Origin: Mercenaria mercenaria
Taxonomy: Eukaryota > Mollusca > Bivalvia > Venerida > Veneridae
Length of the DNA stretch: 64,000 nt
Assembly (NCBI RefSeq): GCF_021730395.1
Contig: NC_069367.1
Span: 11,592,501 to 11,656,500 of the forward strand
Reading direction: 5' to 3'
In this document: positions 1-10,744 of the stretch, piece after piece
Layout: each line of letters begins with the position of its first letter
Numbering within the stretch: position 1 is the stretch's first letter
Translations under genes and position numbers: made by a program
Notes under the pieces: model-generated
The model's input: the letters and a program-made list of their open reading frames with translations, nothing else
Told to the model about the DNA's origin: nothing
Databases searched by the model: none

Positions 1-316
1 ATAACAGTTGCTCAAAGATATCATTTTTCTTTTATTATCAATGTAATTCAACCTTTAACTTCTTTAAACTGAATTATAAAGGATTGCCATCGGTGCAGAG
101 CCAGGCCGTTCTGCGCCTCAGTGCAGCCTGATCAGGATCTGCACCTCGGGCTGCTAAAATTGCATTTTTATCGTGATGGTCCGTAGATTTTGCCATGAAC
201 TGCTCTAAAAATCAAGGATGGACCAACCTAATCTAACCAGCATGGTAATTGGAGGTTAAACAAAATCAATGTTTAACAGTTGCTGTAAGATAAATTTTAC
301 TTATAATACAGTACGT
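1..316. other. Intergenic, with a probable MITE fragment
   Basis: There is no gene here. About 85-250 resembles the interior of a clam MITE family seen more fully at 44329-44538: both contain a 'cctgatcaggatctgcac'-like core and an 'agcatggtaa'-like end. The left part may also hold the 3' UTR of the LINE that reads leftward from 2778, but no poly-A tail is visible. Confidence 0.3.
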
Positions 317-2778
317 TTATTCTACTAAATTTTTATATTTTTCCCAGTCTGTTTGAAATTTTGTCAAGTTAAGTACTTGAGAGGCCGTATATTTTTCGGT
401 CTGGTAAAACAAAACTATTTGTCTTTTGAACACTTCTAATAATGGTATTTGACCCTTAACTCTATTGTAGTATAAAAACTGCTTGGCTGAAAGAAGGAGC
501 ATATTCATTATTCTGTCGTATTTATCACTGCCAAATAATATATCTGAGGCACTCAATTCTACTATGTTTGTATTACAACTACTATTTATATATGTCAATA
601 ATTGTGACCAGAATTGTTTGATTACATCACATTTCCAAAAAAGATGAATTAAAGTTTCTTGCTCATTTTTACAGAAGCTACATGTCTCATCCTGAGAAAT
701 GTTCATTTTTTTCAATAGATGGTTTGTAGCTAATATCCTATGATTAATTCTATACTGCAGCCAGTGGAGTTTAGAGTCTTTGGTAATCCTGAAAACTCTG
801 TCATATTTTATTTCATCAAGCACAATACCTGTATTGTTATAAAAATCATCTTTCCATTTTTGCAGTGATTTTGGAAACTCCTCTTTTGATCTAAAATATT
901 TGTAAATATTTTTACATCCTTTACTGTCTTTTGTAATAATTGACAGACAGGTAGGCATGACTGGATTGCAAGTTTTTCGTATATTATGAACACCCTTACT
1001 TTCCAAAAAATGTCTAACTGATGCGATAAGGTCATTATACTCAAGAAAGTTTGTTCTAGCATTAAAAGTATTGCAAAATTCTCTATATGTGTAAAACTCA
1101 TCTTGTGCATTAAGTAGATCACCTATAAAAATAACACCAGCTGTCTGCCATCTTTTATAAAAAAAACACTAGAGCCTCCAACCCTTATATCTGGATTGTT
1201 CCATAAATTTATTAAGGCGTATGCTTTTCCAGTGGTAGGGATTACCTTACACGAGAGATTGTGATAACTATGTATCACATCTTTCCAAAAAGGGTTTAAA
1301 TCTTGATGTAAAAGTCTTTTGGTAAAATCTGTTCCATTTATATAAATATATTTTAAAGCAGGACAAATAAATTCTACTAAATTACTAAATTTATTATTCA
1401 TTGTTAGAAGTCTTCTAAGCCATGTTGCTTTTAAACTATGCATGAAACTTTTCAGGTCAATCATTTTGAGTCCTCCAAATCTATATTCTTGAGAAATTAT
1501 GTTTCTTTTAACTTTATCATTGCCATTATTCCATAAAAATTTATAAAACATATTTTGTAAAAGAATAATTTTTTCTTGTGAGGGGTTTGGAATCCCTAAT
1601 ATCAAATGGTTAAGTTTTGCTAAGGCTAGGCTCTTAATAACTACTAGTTTACCCATAGGTGAGATAACTCTTTTTGACCAGCTTGACAGTAAAGTTTTGA
1701 TTTCTTCAATTTTTTCATTATAGTTTAAGTTAACTATCTCATTAAGATTTATGGAAAATTTTACCCCCAATAATGTGAACTCATTACTTCCCCAAGAGAG
1801 ATTGAACTCAGGGCACATTACCAGTTGACTGTTTCTCCGAGAACCAAACCATATGACTTTTGTTTTATCAGTATTAATATTAAGGCCTGATATCTTTCCA
1901 TAGAATTTTAAAACTAACATTGTATTAAAAAGGGACTCTTTAGATCAATTAAGTGTAAGACTTGTGTCATCTGCATATTGTGAAATTAAATTTTCTGAAC
2001 CATTAATTTTTATTCCTTTTATTTTTGGATTTTTCCTTATAAGGATAGCTAAAATTTCTGCACATAGAATGAAAAGATAGGGCGACAAAGCATCTCCTTG
2101 ACGACAACCTCTCTGCAAGAAGAACCACTCAGACATATGTCCATTAACAATTACACATGATTCAATATTAGTGTAAAAAAGCTTAATCCACCTTCTAATT
2201 GTAGGACCAAAATTAAAATATTCCAATACTTCAAACATAAATTTCCATGAAACGGTATCGAAAGCTGCAGCAAAATCAATCAATAATAACAATCCCGGAA
2301 CATCATATTTTTCAGTATGAAGCAAAATGTCATATAGTAATCTTATATTTGTAGCCATAAGTCTTCCTGGTATGAATCCAGTTTGGTCTTCATTTATGAT
2401 ATTATTCAAAGTATTTTTTATTCTAAATGCTATTGAGGATGAGGCTAATTTATAAGAAACATTTAAGAGGGATATAGGTCTCCAATTTTTCAGTAAAGTT
2501 TTATCTTTATTTCCTTTAGGAATACAAGTTATTACTCCTTGTTTTTGAGTCACTGAGAGTTCTCCTGTTGAAAAGGCATGATTCACAGATCTAACCAGGA
2601 ACATTCCAATATCATTCCAAAAAAAATTAAAAAACTCTACAGTAAAGCCGTCATTACCTGGGCTAGTATTATCTTTCATCCTTTTAAGGCTATTTAGCAT
2701 TTCAGTATATGAAATATCCCCTTCAATTGAGTCTTTTTCACTGTACATGTTAATATTGATTAATATTGGAAAGACCAA
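317..2778 (-). mobile_element. 5'-truncated L1-like LINE, ORF2 remnant
   Basis: The minus strand encodes the C-terminal half of a non-LTR retrotransposon ORF2. From 2778 to 1945 it reads as reverse transcriptase: 'SPGNDGFTVEFF', 'NWRPISLLN', 'IDFAAAFDTVSW', 'QRGCRQGDALSPYLF', and the catalytic 'QYADDT'. 1920-1123 covers the thumb and connection region ('LNINTDKTKVIWFGS'). 1006-317 carries the C-terminal zinc-binding region 'CSFCKNEQETLIHLFWKC' (C-x2-C...H-x4-C), as in zf-RVT of L1-like elements. The first two blocks are in one frame and separated by a single TGA at 1945-1947. The second and third are separated by a frameshift near the T8/A8 tract at about 1157-1170. The endonuclease and ORF1 are absent, so the copy is 5' truncated and inactive. 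Clade (L1/Tx1-like) is inferred from the RT and zinc-finger style. Confidence 0.88.
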
Positions 2779-3064
2779 AAAGCAATACTGTGCTAACTCA
2801 AGATAGAACAGTGTTATACTTTAAGTATAACACTGTTCTATAACTTTGTCACACAATTAAAGTTTAATGCAACGTAGAGCTAACTCAAGTTAGCTCTCTG
2901 TTGCATTAAAAAATATCAGTGTTTCAGTTAGTGCAAAATGCCAACTGGCCCCTAAATCCCTTAAATTTGTAATCTATTTGTAATATGTATTTTAGTGGTG
3001 TATATTATAGAATTAGACCCAAAAATGACAAAAAGTAATTTTTAAAAAAAAAATCAAGTTAGAC
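2779..3064. repeat. Spacer with two adjacent hairpins
   Basis: This non-coding stretch holds two inverted repeats. The first is 2804-2821 with 2823-2840, 18-bp perfect arms around a single T. The second is 2863-2873/2876-2885 with 2888-2897/2900-2910, arms of 11 and 10 bp separated by 2-nt bulges around a 2-nt loop. They lie 22 bp apart, immediately 5' of the truncated LINE. They could be ends of an unrecognised non-autonomous element. Nothing is seen in 2911-3064. Confidence 0.6.
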
Positions 3065-3509
3065 TAGTACTGTTGCGTTCAGCCCTCGAAATATGACATA
3101 CATGTACATGTGCACTGTGATAAAACATCAAAATAACAATGTTTTACTTAAAATCTCGAGGAATTACTCAGCAGAAATACATAATAAATGTTGCTGCGTC
3201 ATATGAAATCAGGATTTAACACTAGGAAAGTAAAATGAAGGATTACGGAATTGCTGACATAAATCGCGGAAACTGAATACATTCACAAACTGTGGCAAAG
3301 TTCCGACATGGAAAACAGCTTCAAAAGTGAAGGATGGATCGAAAAGCTGGCACAATACGTAATGTTGGGTTGATGTCTTGTGAATTTAACCTAAAACAGC
3401 AACCAACTTCATGCGTTGTCGCCAGTAAAGGCTGCAAAAAAAATGAAAGTAAACAATCCGAGTGAAGGAAAGAAGAATGAGTGAGGGGTAAAATTTCTAG
3501 AACACTTCA
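3065..3509 (-). repeat. Dispersed repeat, inverted copy of 35488-35945
   Basis: This segment is, on the minus strand, nearly identical to 35488-35945. Shared landmarks include 'tttactggcgacaacgcatg', 'ttcacaagacatcaaccc' and 'tgacgcagcaacatttat'. Homology starts sharply at 'tgaagtgttctag' and becomes gapped after 'tatgtcatatt', continuing to a shared 'acgcaacagt'. It has no convincing coding content. The class is unknown; the second copy lies between LTR-element parts, so a retrotransposon fragment is possible. Confidence 0.7.
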
Positions 3510-3604
3510 ATATTATGTGGCGGACACTCTTATTTCGTGTTATTGTGTTATTCTTTATTGTTGTCTTTTCTGTGTGCTTTTTATTGATTGAAGTTTTGTT
3601 GTTT

Positions 3605-4674
3605 ACTGGTTTCCCAGTAGTTTCCGGACCCAAGTAGTTTTCCGGACCTTTTACATTTCGTGTTGTACAGACTTTATGCCGTCGTAAAGCATCTGGGTAA
3701 CAATATCATATCATCTAGACCTTTGTTGCCTTTACATATCAGCGAAAACCTAGCATTACTAACTTATTTATTATTTGAATATCCCGGTTTTTTAACTTAC
3801 TTCGATGTAATTGTTTACACAAGCGATTGTCAACTGCAGGGGAATTCCAGTTACAGTGTGCATGCGCAGAAATTGAGGCCCCTTGAAGATATACATTAGT
3901 CAATTGATGCTCCCATTCGAAGGCGATACAGTAAAAACATTCCGAGAGTAATAAAATAAAACAAAGAAAGTCAGAAAAATCGACCAATTCACTATACTGC
4001 GGCAATAAATTATCGATTAAAAATGGGAACCAAAATAGACGGATATTTACCTACGATACCGTAGATCAATCAAATGCTTAGCAGCATTGTCCATACCCGA
4101 GTGGTCAGGGCGTACGTTAGACTACCAATTTTGAGACCGTTCTTGTTCTTTTTATTTAAAAGTTGTAAATTATATTAAAAGTTCTTAATTTCTTTTTTGT
4201 AATATTACCTGTCCAGTTCCCTCAATACGTTCCGTCATTTTTAGCGTGACGTTGCAAACGTCATTCAAACGTGATTAGACGTTACTGCAATAAGCGTATT
4301 ACAAATACATGTACAGTATTTGTTAAATTCTTGAAATATACTTTTCAAATCATTATCACGCCTTAGAATTATGTTTTAATTTTGAATATATAGAACGAAA
4401 TTGGAAATGTTTGCTTTTACAGAAAGGTTACAACTGTTACAATGAAAGGTCCGGAAAGCTACTCGGAATAACTGAGATATCAATGGAATTAATTGCCCCT
4501 TTTGAGGCCTCACCTACATTTGTGTTAATGAACGCAAGTGTAATACGAATTATGCATGGCGTTTATGAAGAACCTAGCTTTCTTCTGTGAAAATTTTATG
4601 TTTCTACTATTTTTTGTTTGAAAGTTACTGGCAAAACATAGCGATTTCGGTCCGGAAACTACTGGGAAACCAGT
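3605..4674. mobile_element. Candidate non-autonomous DNA element with nested inverted repeats
   Basis: 3605-3630 and 4649-4674 are perfect 26-bp inverted repeats (starting ACTGGTTTCCCAGTAG). Just inside the left one, 3633-3652 pairs with 4444-4463 (19 of 20 bases, containing TTCCGGACCTTT). The two left arms lie side by side and are related to each other, while the right arms are 185 bp apart. No clear target-site duplication or transposase was seen. The about 1,070-bp interval is otherwise non-coding, apart from a tRNA-like A-box string near 4095-4110. Confidence 0.55.
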
Positions 4675-5741
4675 ATATGAGAAATAAAACTTTTCAATTT
4701 GTTCAGATCCTAAACAAGGTATAGTCCAAATAATTAGACGTGAAAAAGTTGTCATTTGACGTTCAACAGTCAATATTCTGACATTTTACATTTTTACTAT
4801 CAAAGCCTTTTTCGACATAACATGGAAAATAAAAAAATGTAAAATATCAATTAAAATGAACTTATAAAGAGATATGAGTTATGTCAGGTCTTATATTTAG
4901 GACTAAAACAAGGTAGTGTAAGTTGGTAGCATCACTGATGCGATAGCGCCACCACTTAAAAAATACTGGCATATTTCTTTTAAGGGAGATTTCATTACAG
5001 TAACTGCTAATGTTTGTCTGTGTAAGTATATATTTAGACCATTTGCATGCGTGATAATGTTTTTAAAATCACGGTGTCTACGCATCAAATTACAGCTCGA
5101 ATACGGACAGATATCAAAATATGCAATTGTGCGAATCAGGAGAATAGCTCTTGACAACACAATTTTTTATAACATTTTAATGAAATTACAGTCACCCTGT
5201 AGTTAAAGTGTTCTTACACAGCACTATATTCTCCGACTTTTGAAATAAGTTTTATCAATAAAAATATAAGACAGAATTGTAAACATTTACAGTTTGAAAG
5301 TGGTGATAGCTGCACCATGGAAATGTCGATAGCTCTTTTCCTTATAACAACTTTTTGGTTGTGGCGCTAGGGTTTAGTAGCCGTGGAATATATGCAATGG
5401 AAACGAAGACCAAGTAACAGACTTTGATCATAAATAGGACATGGAGCGGACGCTTAATCCAAACTTAATCATTTGACTTTCAGTTCTGCCTTGTGTTGGT
5501 ATAATAATTAAACGGCGGTTTGTATGCAATATTTGGTGTCATAGATATTATTCAATGAGTTTTAACAGTATTAGATTACTCACTGTATAAATCGCCAGCC
5601 CGTAGGTTGTCCATATTTAACACAGGTTTGCTTGGCTGATAAGAGAAATGATAAAAATACAACCACTAAATTATACTAGACATAAAAAGCATATTTGTTA
5701 CGTGTTATGTAAGTTCTCAGGTTTGCAATGAACACTCTGTT
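4675..5741. other. Intergenic, nothing recognised
   Basis: AT-rich sequence downstream of the GNAT gene. Only short unsupported open frames are present; no repeats or RNA genes were recognised. Confidence 0.5.
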
Positions 5742-6430
5742 TCAAAATTTACTGACACTTTGTATCCACAATTTATTTATGTTGACCTTTAAGTGATCCT
5801 TGTTTAATATGCGATGTGCTGTTCCGGTGATTTCAGCATTTACCTTCAAGTACTCCGGCATTGATTTATCTGCAAGTAATGCAAACTGAACAATAGATTC
5901 ATTCGGCAATTTTGTAAACATGTGACCTAATATGGTCTCAAAAACCTTCATATTCTCTGCGCTTAAAAATCGTATGCCATATTTTCCCTTTGATTGCTCA
6001 TGAATGCTGCCGTATCCCACCACGTGACCATCCAAAAAAGCAATCAAAACGGAAGCTCCTTGAAACCACGCCCGAAGAAGACGTTCTCGGTCAATATCCG
6101 GGTAGATGTTTCTATCATACTCCATTAAAAGCGGTAACACGCCTTTTGTTAGAGGAACAACATCACAAGAGGACAAAGGAAATGCGATCAGGTCACTGGT
6201 CACCTTAACAACGTAACAGTGAATTTTGAAGGACTCGTATATGAAACCCTGCTTTGTATACCAGTCGACCATTGCAGACACACCATCAAGGCAGATGTTG
6301 CTTTTGTCGGCACGTTTAAGTAATGTTTTCCATATCTTTCTTCCAATGCCTTTATGCCGATGACTTTCTTTTACGATGTAAGGTCCAAGATACATTAAAC
6401 CAGGTGCTATCTGACTGATTCCACCGAAAC
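5742..6430 (-). CDS. GNAT-family N-acetyltransferase, terminal exon
   Basis: This is the second coding exon of a probable acetyl-CoA-dependent N-acetyltransferase. It starts after the acceptor 'tttttattccag' (AG complement at 6431-6432) and begins in phase with exon 7489-7669, giving 'TPVGFGGISQIAPGLMYLG' across the junction. The acetyl-CoA pyrophosphate-binding motif A is 'ESHRHKGIGRKIWKTLL' (R-x2-G-x-G/A type), followed by 'DGVSAMVDWYTKQGFIYESF', typical of GNAT strands 5-6. The remaining about 140 residues look like the second half of animal YitH/HolE-type proteins (Acetyltransf_18-like). The stop is at 5742-5744. The spliced protein would be about 289 aa, a normal length. Substrate is not predictable. 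The intron contains a palindromic MITE. Confidence 0.85.
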
Positions 6431-6673
6431 CTGGAATAAAAAGCATTTTCTGTATAGAAATTATTTATTAGAATATCAGTGCAATTGCAACATATACAAA
6501 AATTTAGAATCCTAATTTAATGTTAGCCTCGTTGGACTAATTCTCGATTATTCACAGCTACAAGATTTTTCGTTTGAATGTAGTCAAATAAATTCATTGA
6601 AGCGGCTTGAGTAATATATGTAACTTTATGATCATCTACTTTCGACCCGTTTACATGGCCCTAAGGTACGGTG

Positions 6674-6892
6674 GTATGTTTAGGACATGCATTTTTCAAG
6701 ATTGAATTATCTCGTGCGCACGACATCTTCTCTCGTGCGCTCGAAATCTATTTAGATGTCTTAGAGATAAGATGTCGTGCACTCGAAATAAAATGTCGAG
6801 CGCACGAGATAAGATGTCGTGCGCGAGAGATAAGATGTCGTGCGCACGAGATAATTCAATCTTTAAAAACAATAAATACATGTTCTAAACAT
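6674..6892. mobile_element. Palindromic MITE inside the GNAT intron
   Basis: Inverted repeats frame the element: 'aagattgaattatctcg' at 6698 pairs with 'ataattcaatctt' ending at 6863. An outer imperfect pair extends through 'tatgtttag(g/a)acatg' to about 6674 and 6892. The interior is built of repeated, partly inverted units of about 20 bp around 'gatgtcgtgcgcacgagata', so the whole element can fold on itself. There is no coding function; open frames across it are by-products of the repeats. Confidence 0.65.
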
Positions 6893-7488
6893 ACATTTGT
6901 GTTAAATGAAAAGCTACAGGCATTTCACTCTTCACGGGTTGGTTGCATACAATCACTTCTAGATAAAATAGGGTTATAATGACCCTTTTATTATATACCT
7001 TTTTGTTTGTTGTTTTGTTATTGAACGAAATCTTCAGTGATTATCAATATTAAAATGGAACTAAGTGAAGTTTTTTGTGCGCTATTTATAGAACTGTGTC
7101 GGGTCATACATATTAATGAAAGTAGTCCGACAGCATACAATACGGAATTTAAAAGGTACGATACGGTTTTTTTTCTACCTGTTCATATTTAATTATGAAA
7201 TACAAGCCGTTTTCTTTACAGAATTTATATAGGTATATAATAAATCTCTAATATTACATTTGCTGTGGCTACAAACCAATGAACCGTTTTAATACAAATG
7301 TGAAAATTGGAAATTGAAGAAAAGGACAAAAATTGAACATGGCCAAGTAGTTTTTTTTAGATATACTTTTACATTTACAATTTTTGTATAATCATCGTGA
7401 ATCGTTAAAAGTTAAAATATTCTTAAATGCGTACAAACATTTTAGAAATGTCCCCTTTCATCATATATGGAACTTGTATTGTCATTAC
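6893..7488. other. Remainder of the GNAT intron
   Basis: AT-rich intron sequence between the MITE and the upstream exon. The donor 'gtaatg' (minus strand) is at 7488-7483. Nothing else was recognised. Confidence 0.5.
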
Positions 7489-7669
7489 CTACAGGCGTAC
7501 CGGATGTGTCGACTGCTACATACAGAAAGGTAAAATCTGTCCTCAACGAGGCTTCGCAGTCGAAGTATGTATAGTCCCATCCCTCAGATTCTGTAAATTC
7601 AATCAGGTATTTTATGTCATCAGTGCGCGCTTGTCGAATTTCAACTGGCATTTCGTAAGTGGCGGTCAT
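7489..7669 (-). CDS. GNAT-family N-acetyltransferase, first coding exon
   Basis: It encodes 'MTATYEMPVEIRQARTDDIK...SEGWDYTYFD...FLYVAVDTSGTPVG', the N-terminal beta1-alpha1-alpha2-beta2 part of a GNAT fold. 'IRQARTDDI' and 'F(Y/F)VAVD' are typical family strings. Exon length is 181 nt, ending one base into a Gly codon at the donor G|GTAATG. It joins exon 5742-6430 in frame. The start ATG at 7669 follows directly after 'tatcttccag', so either a 5' UTR intron ends there or translation starts at the second Met six codons on. No promoter was identified. Confidence 0.8.
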
Positions 7670-7839
7670 CTGGAAGATATACCACAGACTTTACCAAAAA
7701 AAGAAGAATTTAGTTTTATCTTAAAAATAAAACAGGTTCTTGATATCTAGATATACCTGCATTCCCGTACTTATTTTAATGAATGAAGTTTTGCTAACCC
7801 CTTCATAATCAACTGCGTTTAAGCTAAACAACCGGACAG

Positions 7840-9871
7840 CAGTGCCGTAGCCAGAGACAAATTTCAACCGAGGCAATATAGGGGGTCCGGGGATGCCCTC
7901 CGGGAAGTTTTCCCCGGAACATCTCCGGTGTGTTCTGGAACACTAAAACTGTGTTATATTACAGTCAAAATCGTCCTTTTAGCCCTTTTTATCACAGTGA
8001 CTTTCATACCTTTGAGAAAAAATATATTGATAACAAAGGATAATTTGGGATTTATCCTAGTCTAATTATTATTATTATTATTATTATTATTATCATGACC
8101 AGATTTATATAGCGCCCTTTTCATGATAAATTGCACGTTCAAAGGCGCTTTACATAGCTCAAATGCAGCCACACAGGGCGCATAATTCATCCTTTACTAG
8201 TACAGACACAGAGCGATCTGACCAGAGGGACAGAGTGAGACAAATCCCCCACGACAGAGAGATCAGAAATCAGATACAGGCTTGTCCGGCTAACTTAGCC
8301 TAGCTCGTTGCGAATAGACAGCCTGGTTCTTTAACGTGCCCAGTGTATAGCACAGAATTGCCTGGGTTCCTGACCGGTACACCTCTATTTTTTTGATATG
8401 GTCGGATATAATCTTTTTTGTTATTGTAAGGCAATAAAATCAGAAAACCATCAGTAAAGACATTCAACAGCATGCTTTTTACAGCAGTTTACTGGTAAGG
8501 GGGTAGGTACAGGAGACCTGTCCGTGTTGGGGCAGGGGGTGATGGAGGGGTTGTCAGTGGTTCTCCTCCTAGAAATTTTTGAAATACAGGACTGAAATGA
8601 TAGCCTCTGGCGCATTTTTGTTTGGTCTAAATTTGAAATTATGACAGGGAACCTCCCTCATTTTAGTAGGGGTCAGTCGGCTTTCTTTGTGGAAAATTTT
8701 GAAATACAGATACGAAATGGTGCCCTATGGTGCATTTTCCGGCCTAAATTTTGAGGTACTTTAGGGGAAGCCCTCATTTTAGGGGGTCAGGGGCTCTACC
8801 CCAGGAAAAATTTGAAAAACAGGTATGAAATGGTGGACTCTGGTGCAATTTTTGGTCGAAATTTTAAGGTATTGGATCCCATCCCCCTCATTTTGGTGGG
8901 GCCAGGGGGCTGTCTTGCCTGGATTTTTTTAAAAACATACTGGTGGTCTAAGGTGCACCGTTTGGTCTTAATTTTGAGGTACTGTATGGTGTTCCTCTAA
9001 TGTTAGGGGTCAGAGATCTCTTCCCCTGGAAAAAATGACATACAGGTATGAAATGGTGGCGTACGTAGCATTTTTTTTTTTGGTCTATATTTTGAGGTAC
9101 TATAGGGGAAAACCCCTCATTTTAGGGAGTCAGAGGGCTCTGCCCTAGAAAAATTTGAAATTCAGGTATGAAGTGGTGGCTCTGGCCCATTATTTTGTCG
9201 TAATTTTAAGGCATGATAAGCGTTTCCCCCTAATTTTAGTGGGACCAGGGGTGGGGGTGGGGGGAGGCTCTCTTTTCTGGAGAATTTTGAAATACAGATA
9301 CGAAATAGTGGCCTATGGTGCATTGTTTGTCTGAAGTTTGAGGTACTGTATGGGGATTGGGGGTCAGGGGGCTCTCACCCTGGAAAAAAATTGAATTACA
9401 GGTATGAAATGGTAGTCTCTCGTGCATTTTTTGTCTAACTCTTTAGGTATTTGAAGGGGTTCTCCCTCATTTTAGTGTGGTCTGTGGGCTTTTCCCCTTG
9501 ACAATTTTGAAATACAGGTATGAAACGGTTGCCTCTGGTGCGCTTTTGGGTTTAAATTTGATGATAATAATAATAAATAATTTGGTGAGTATAGGTGACT
9601 TCTCAGCCAACTTGTTGCGGGGGTGAGGGTGGGTCCACGGTCCTAGATCTGGGCCTGGCAAGGCTATCAATATGACTGCTAGGATTTCTGCCTCACATTG
9701 TCTAAATGATGTCATGATGTTCTGATATATTTTAATGATATTAATATACTTTTAAGAGCTTTTATAATTGAATTTTCATCAGATTGACAGGACTAGATTT
9801 TACTATTTTTGGCTTCTCAAATTTTAACCGAGGCAACTGCCTCGGTTTGCCTCAGTGTGGCTACGGCGCTG
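7840..9871. mobile_element. Non-autonomous hAT-like element with tandem body
   Basis: The ends are CAGTGCCGTAGCC (7840-7852) and its near complement GGCTACGGCGCTG (9859-9871), in the CAG...CTG style of hAT elements. They are flanked by a perfect 6-bp duplication GGACAG (7834-7839 and 9872-9877). Subterminal 'aaccgaggca' repeats occur at both ends. The interior has no transposase. From about 8560 to 9560 it consists of about nine degenerate units of about 115 bp containing 'gaaatacaggtatgaaatgg' and 'cctcattttaggggtcag'. A separate repeat is nested at 8064-8390. Confidence 0.75.
8064..8390 (+). repeat. Dispersed short repeat nested in the hAT-like element
   Basis: It starts with an (ATT)n tract at 8064-8092 and continues with 'tttatatagcgccc', 'caaaggcgctttacata' and a conserved-looking 300-bp body ending near 'ctgaccggtacacc'. 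This kind of (ATT)n-led 'tatatagcgcc...aaggcgctttac' repeat is widespread in marine invertebrate genomes. Its class is not clear to me. Confidence 0.5.
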
Positions 9872-10232
9872 GGACAGACATCGCATCAAAAGGTTAACCA
9901 TCATTCAAAAAATCATTAAAATGGCCACCAGTTGCCACATCAATTAGTGGCAAAAACAGCAAGTGTTTAATCCAAGACCAGTATTATACAAATGTATTTA
10001 AGAAAAAAGATCAGTACTTACTTCCCAGTCCATGAAGCGGGTTCGGGGTTATTCGGCCGTTTAATTAATTCAATACCATATTGGCAACATTCTAGTTTCG
10101 ATTTCGTATTCTAGTGAGTCTGAATATAGATCAGACTGTCCCGCACATTTTCAGAGTTTAATTAATATTGGGGCAAAACATTGTAAGAACTGATAACCAG
10201 TCAATGCAAGAACTGTGTAGTATCGTTGTTAC
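9872..10232. other. Intergenic, nothing recognised
   Basis: A short non-coding gap between the hAT-like element and the foldback-like structure. Confidence 0.5.
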
Positions 10233-10744
10233 GCGCATATAGCCAATCTGCGCATTTGGTAAATCGCGCAGCGCAAATAACCAATTTGCTATCTGCGCAA
10301 CGATTTGTAAATCTGGCAACCTTATATATTTCTTATATGCGCAGGGTAACTGTCTTGCGCGTTTGGTAAATGAGTCTGCGCTTTTAACATATGGATGATA
10401 TCTCCCGATAAAATTGAATACTATTAGAGGGTTAGACTTGTAGTCCTACATAAAACTGTTTAATTTTAAAGGAACTGACGGTGATCAGGCACGCGTAAAG
10501 GTGTGAATTGACTGTGCTTAATATGTAAAGAACATTTTTTAAAAGTAAATGAGCGTATTTATGCGGTAATTTCAATGAGATGCTCAAGTCCCTGGTAGTT
10601 TATGGACTAAAAATTTCTGTTGACGACGGTATTAAGAGTCATCTGTCATAGGTGTTAAAAACTTTAAAATGATACAAAATATCCAAAGTATATTAATAAC
10701 ACAAGTTTTTTTATTTATTTTTTTATTATTTTTTTTTAACTTTT

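Noticed and set aside
6671-6979. Open frame rich in 'RAHEIRC' repeats
   Set aside because: It is translation of the MITE's 20-bp units, not a gene.
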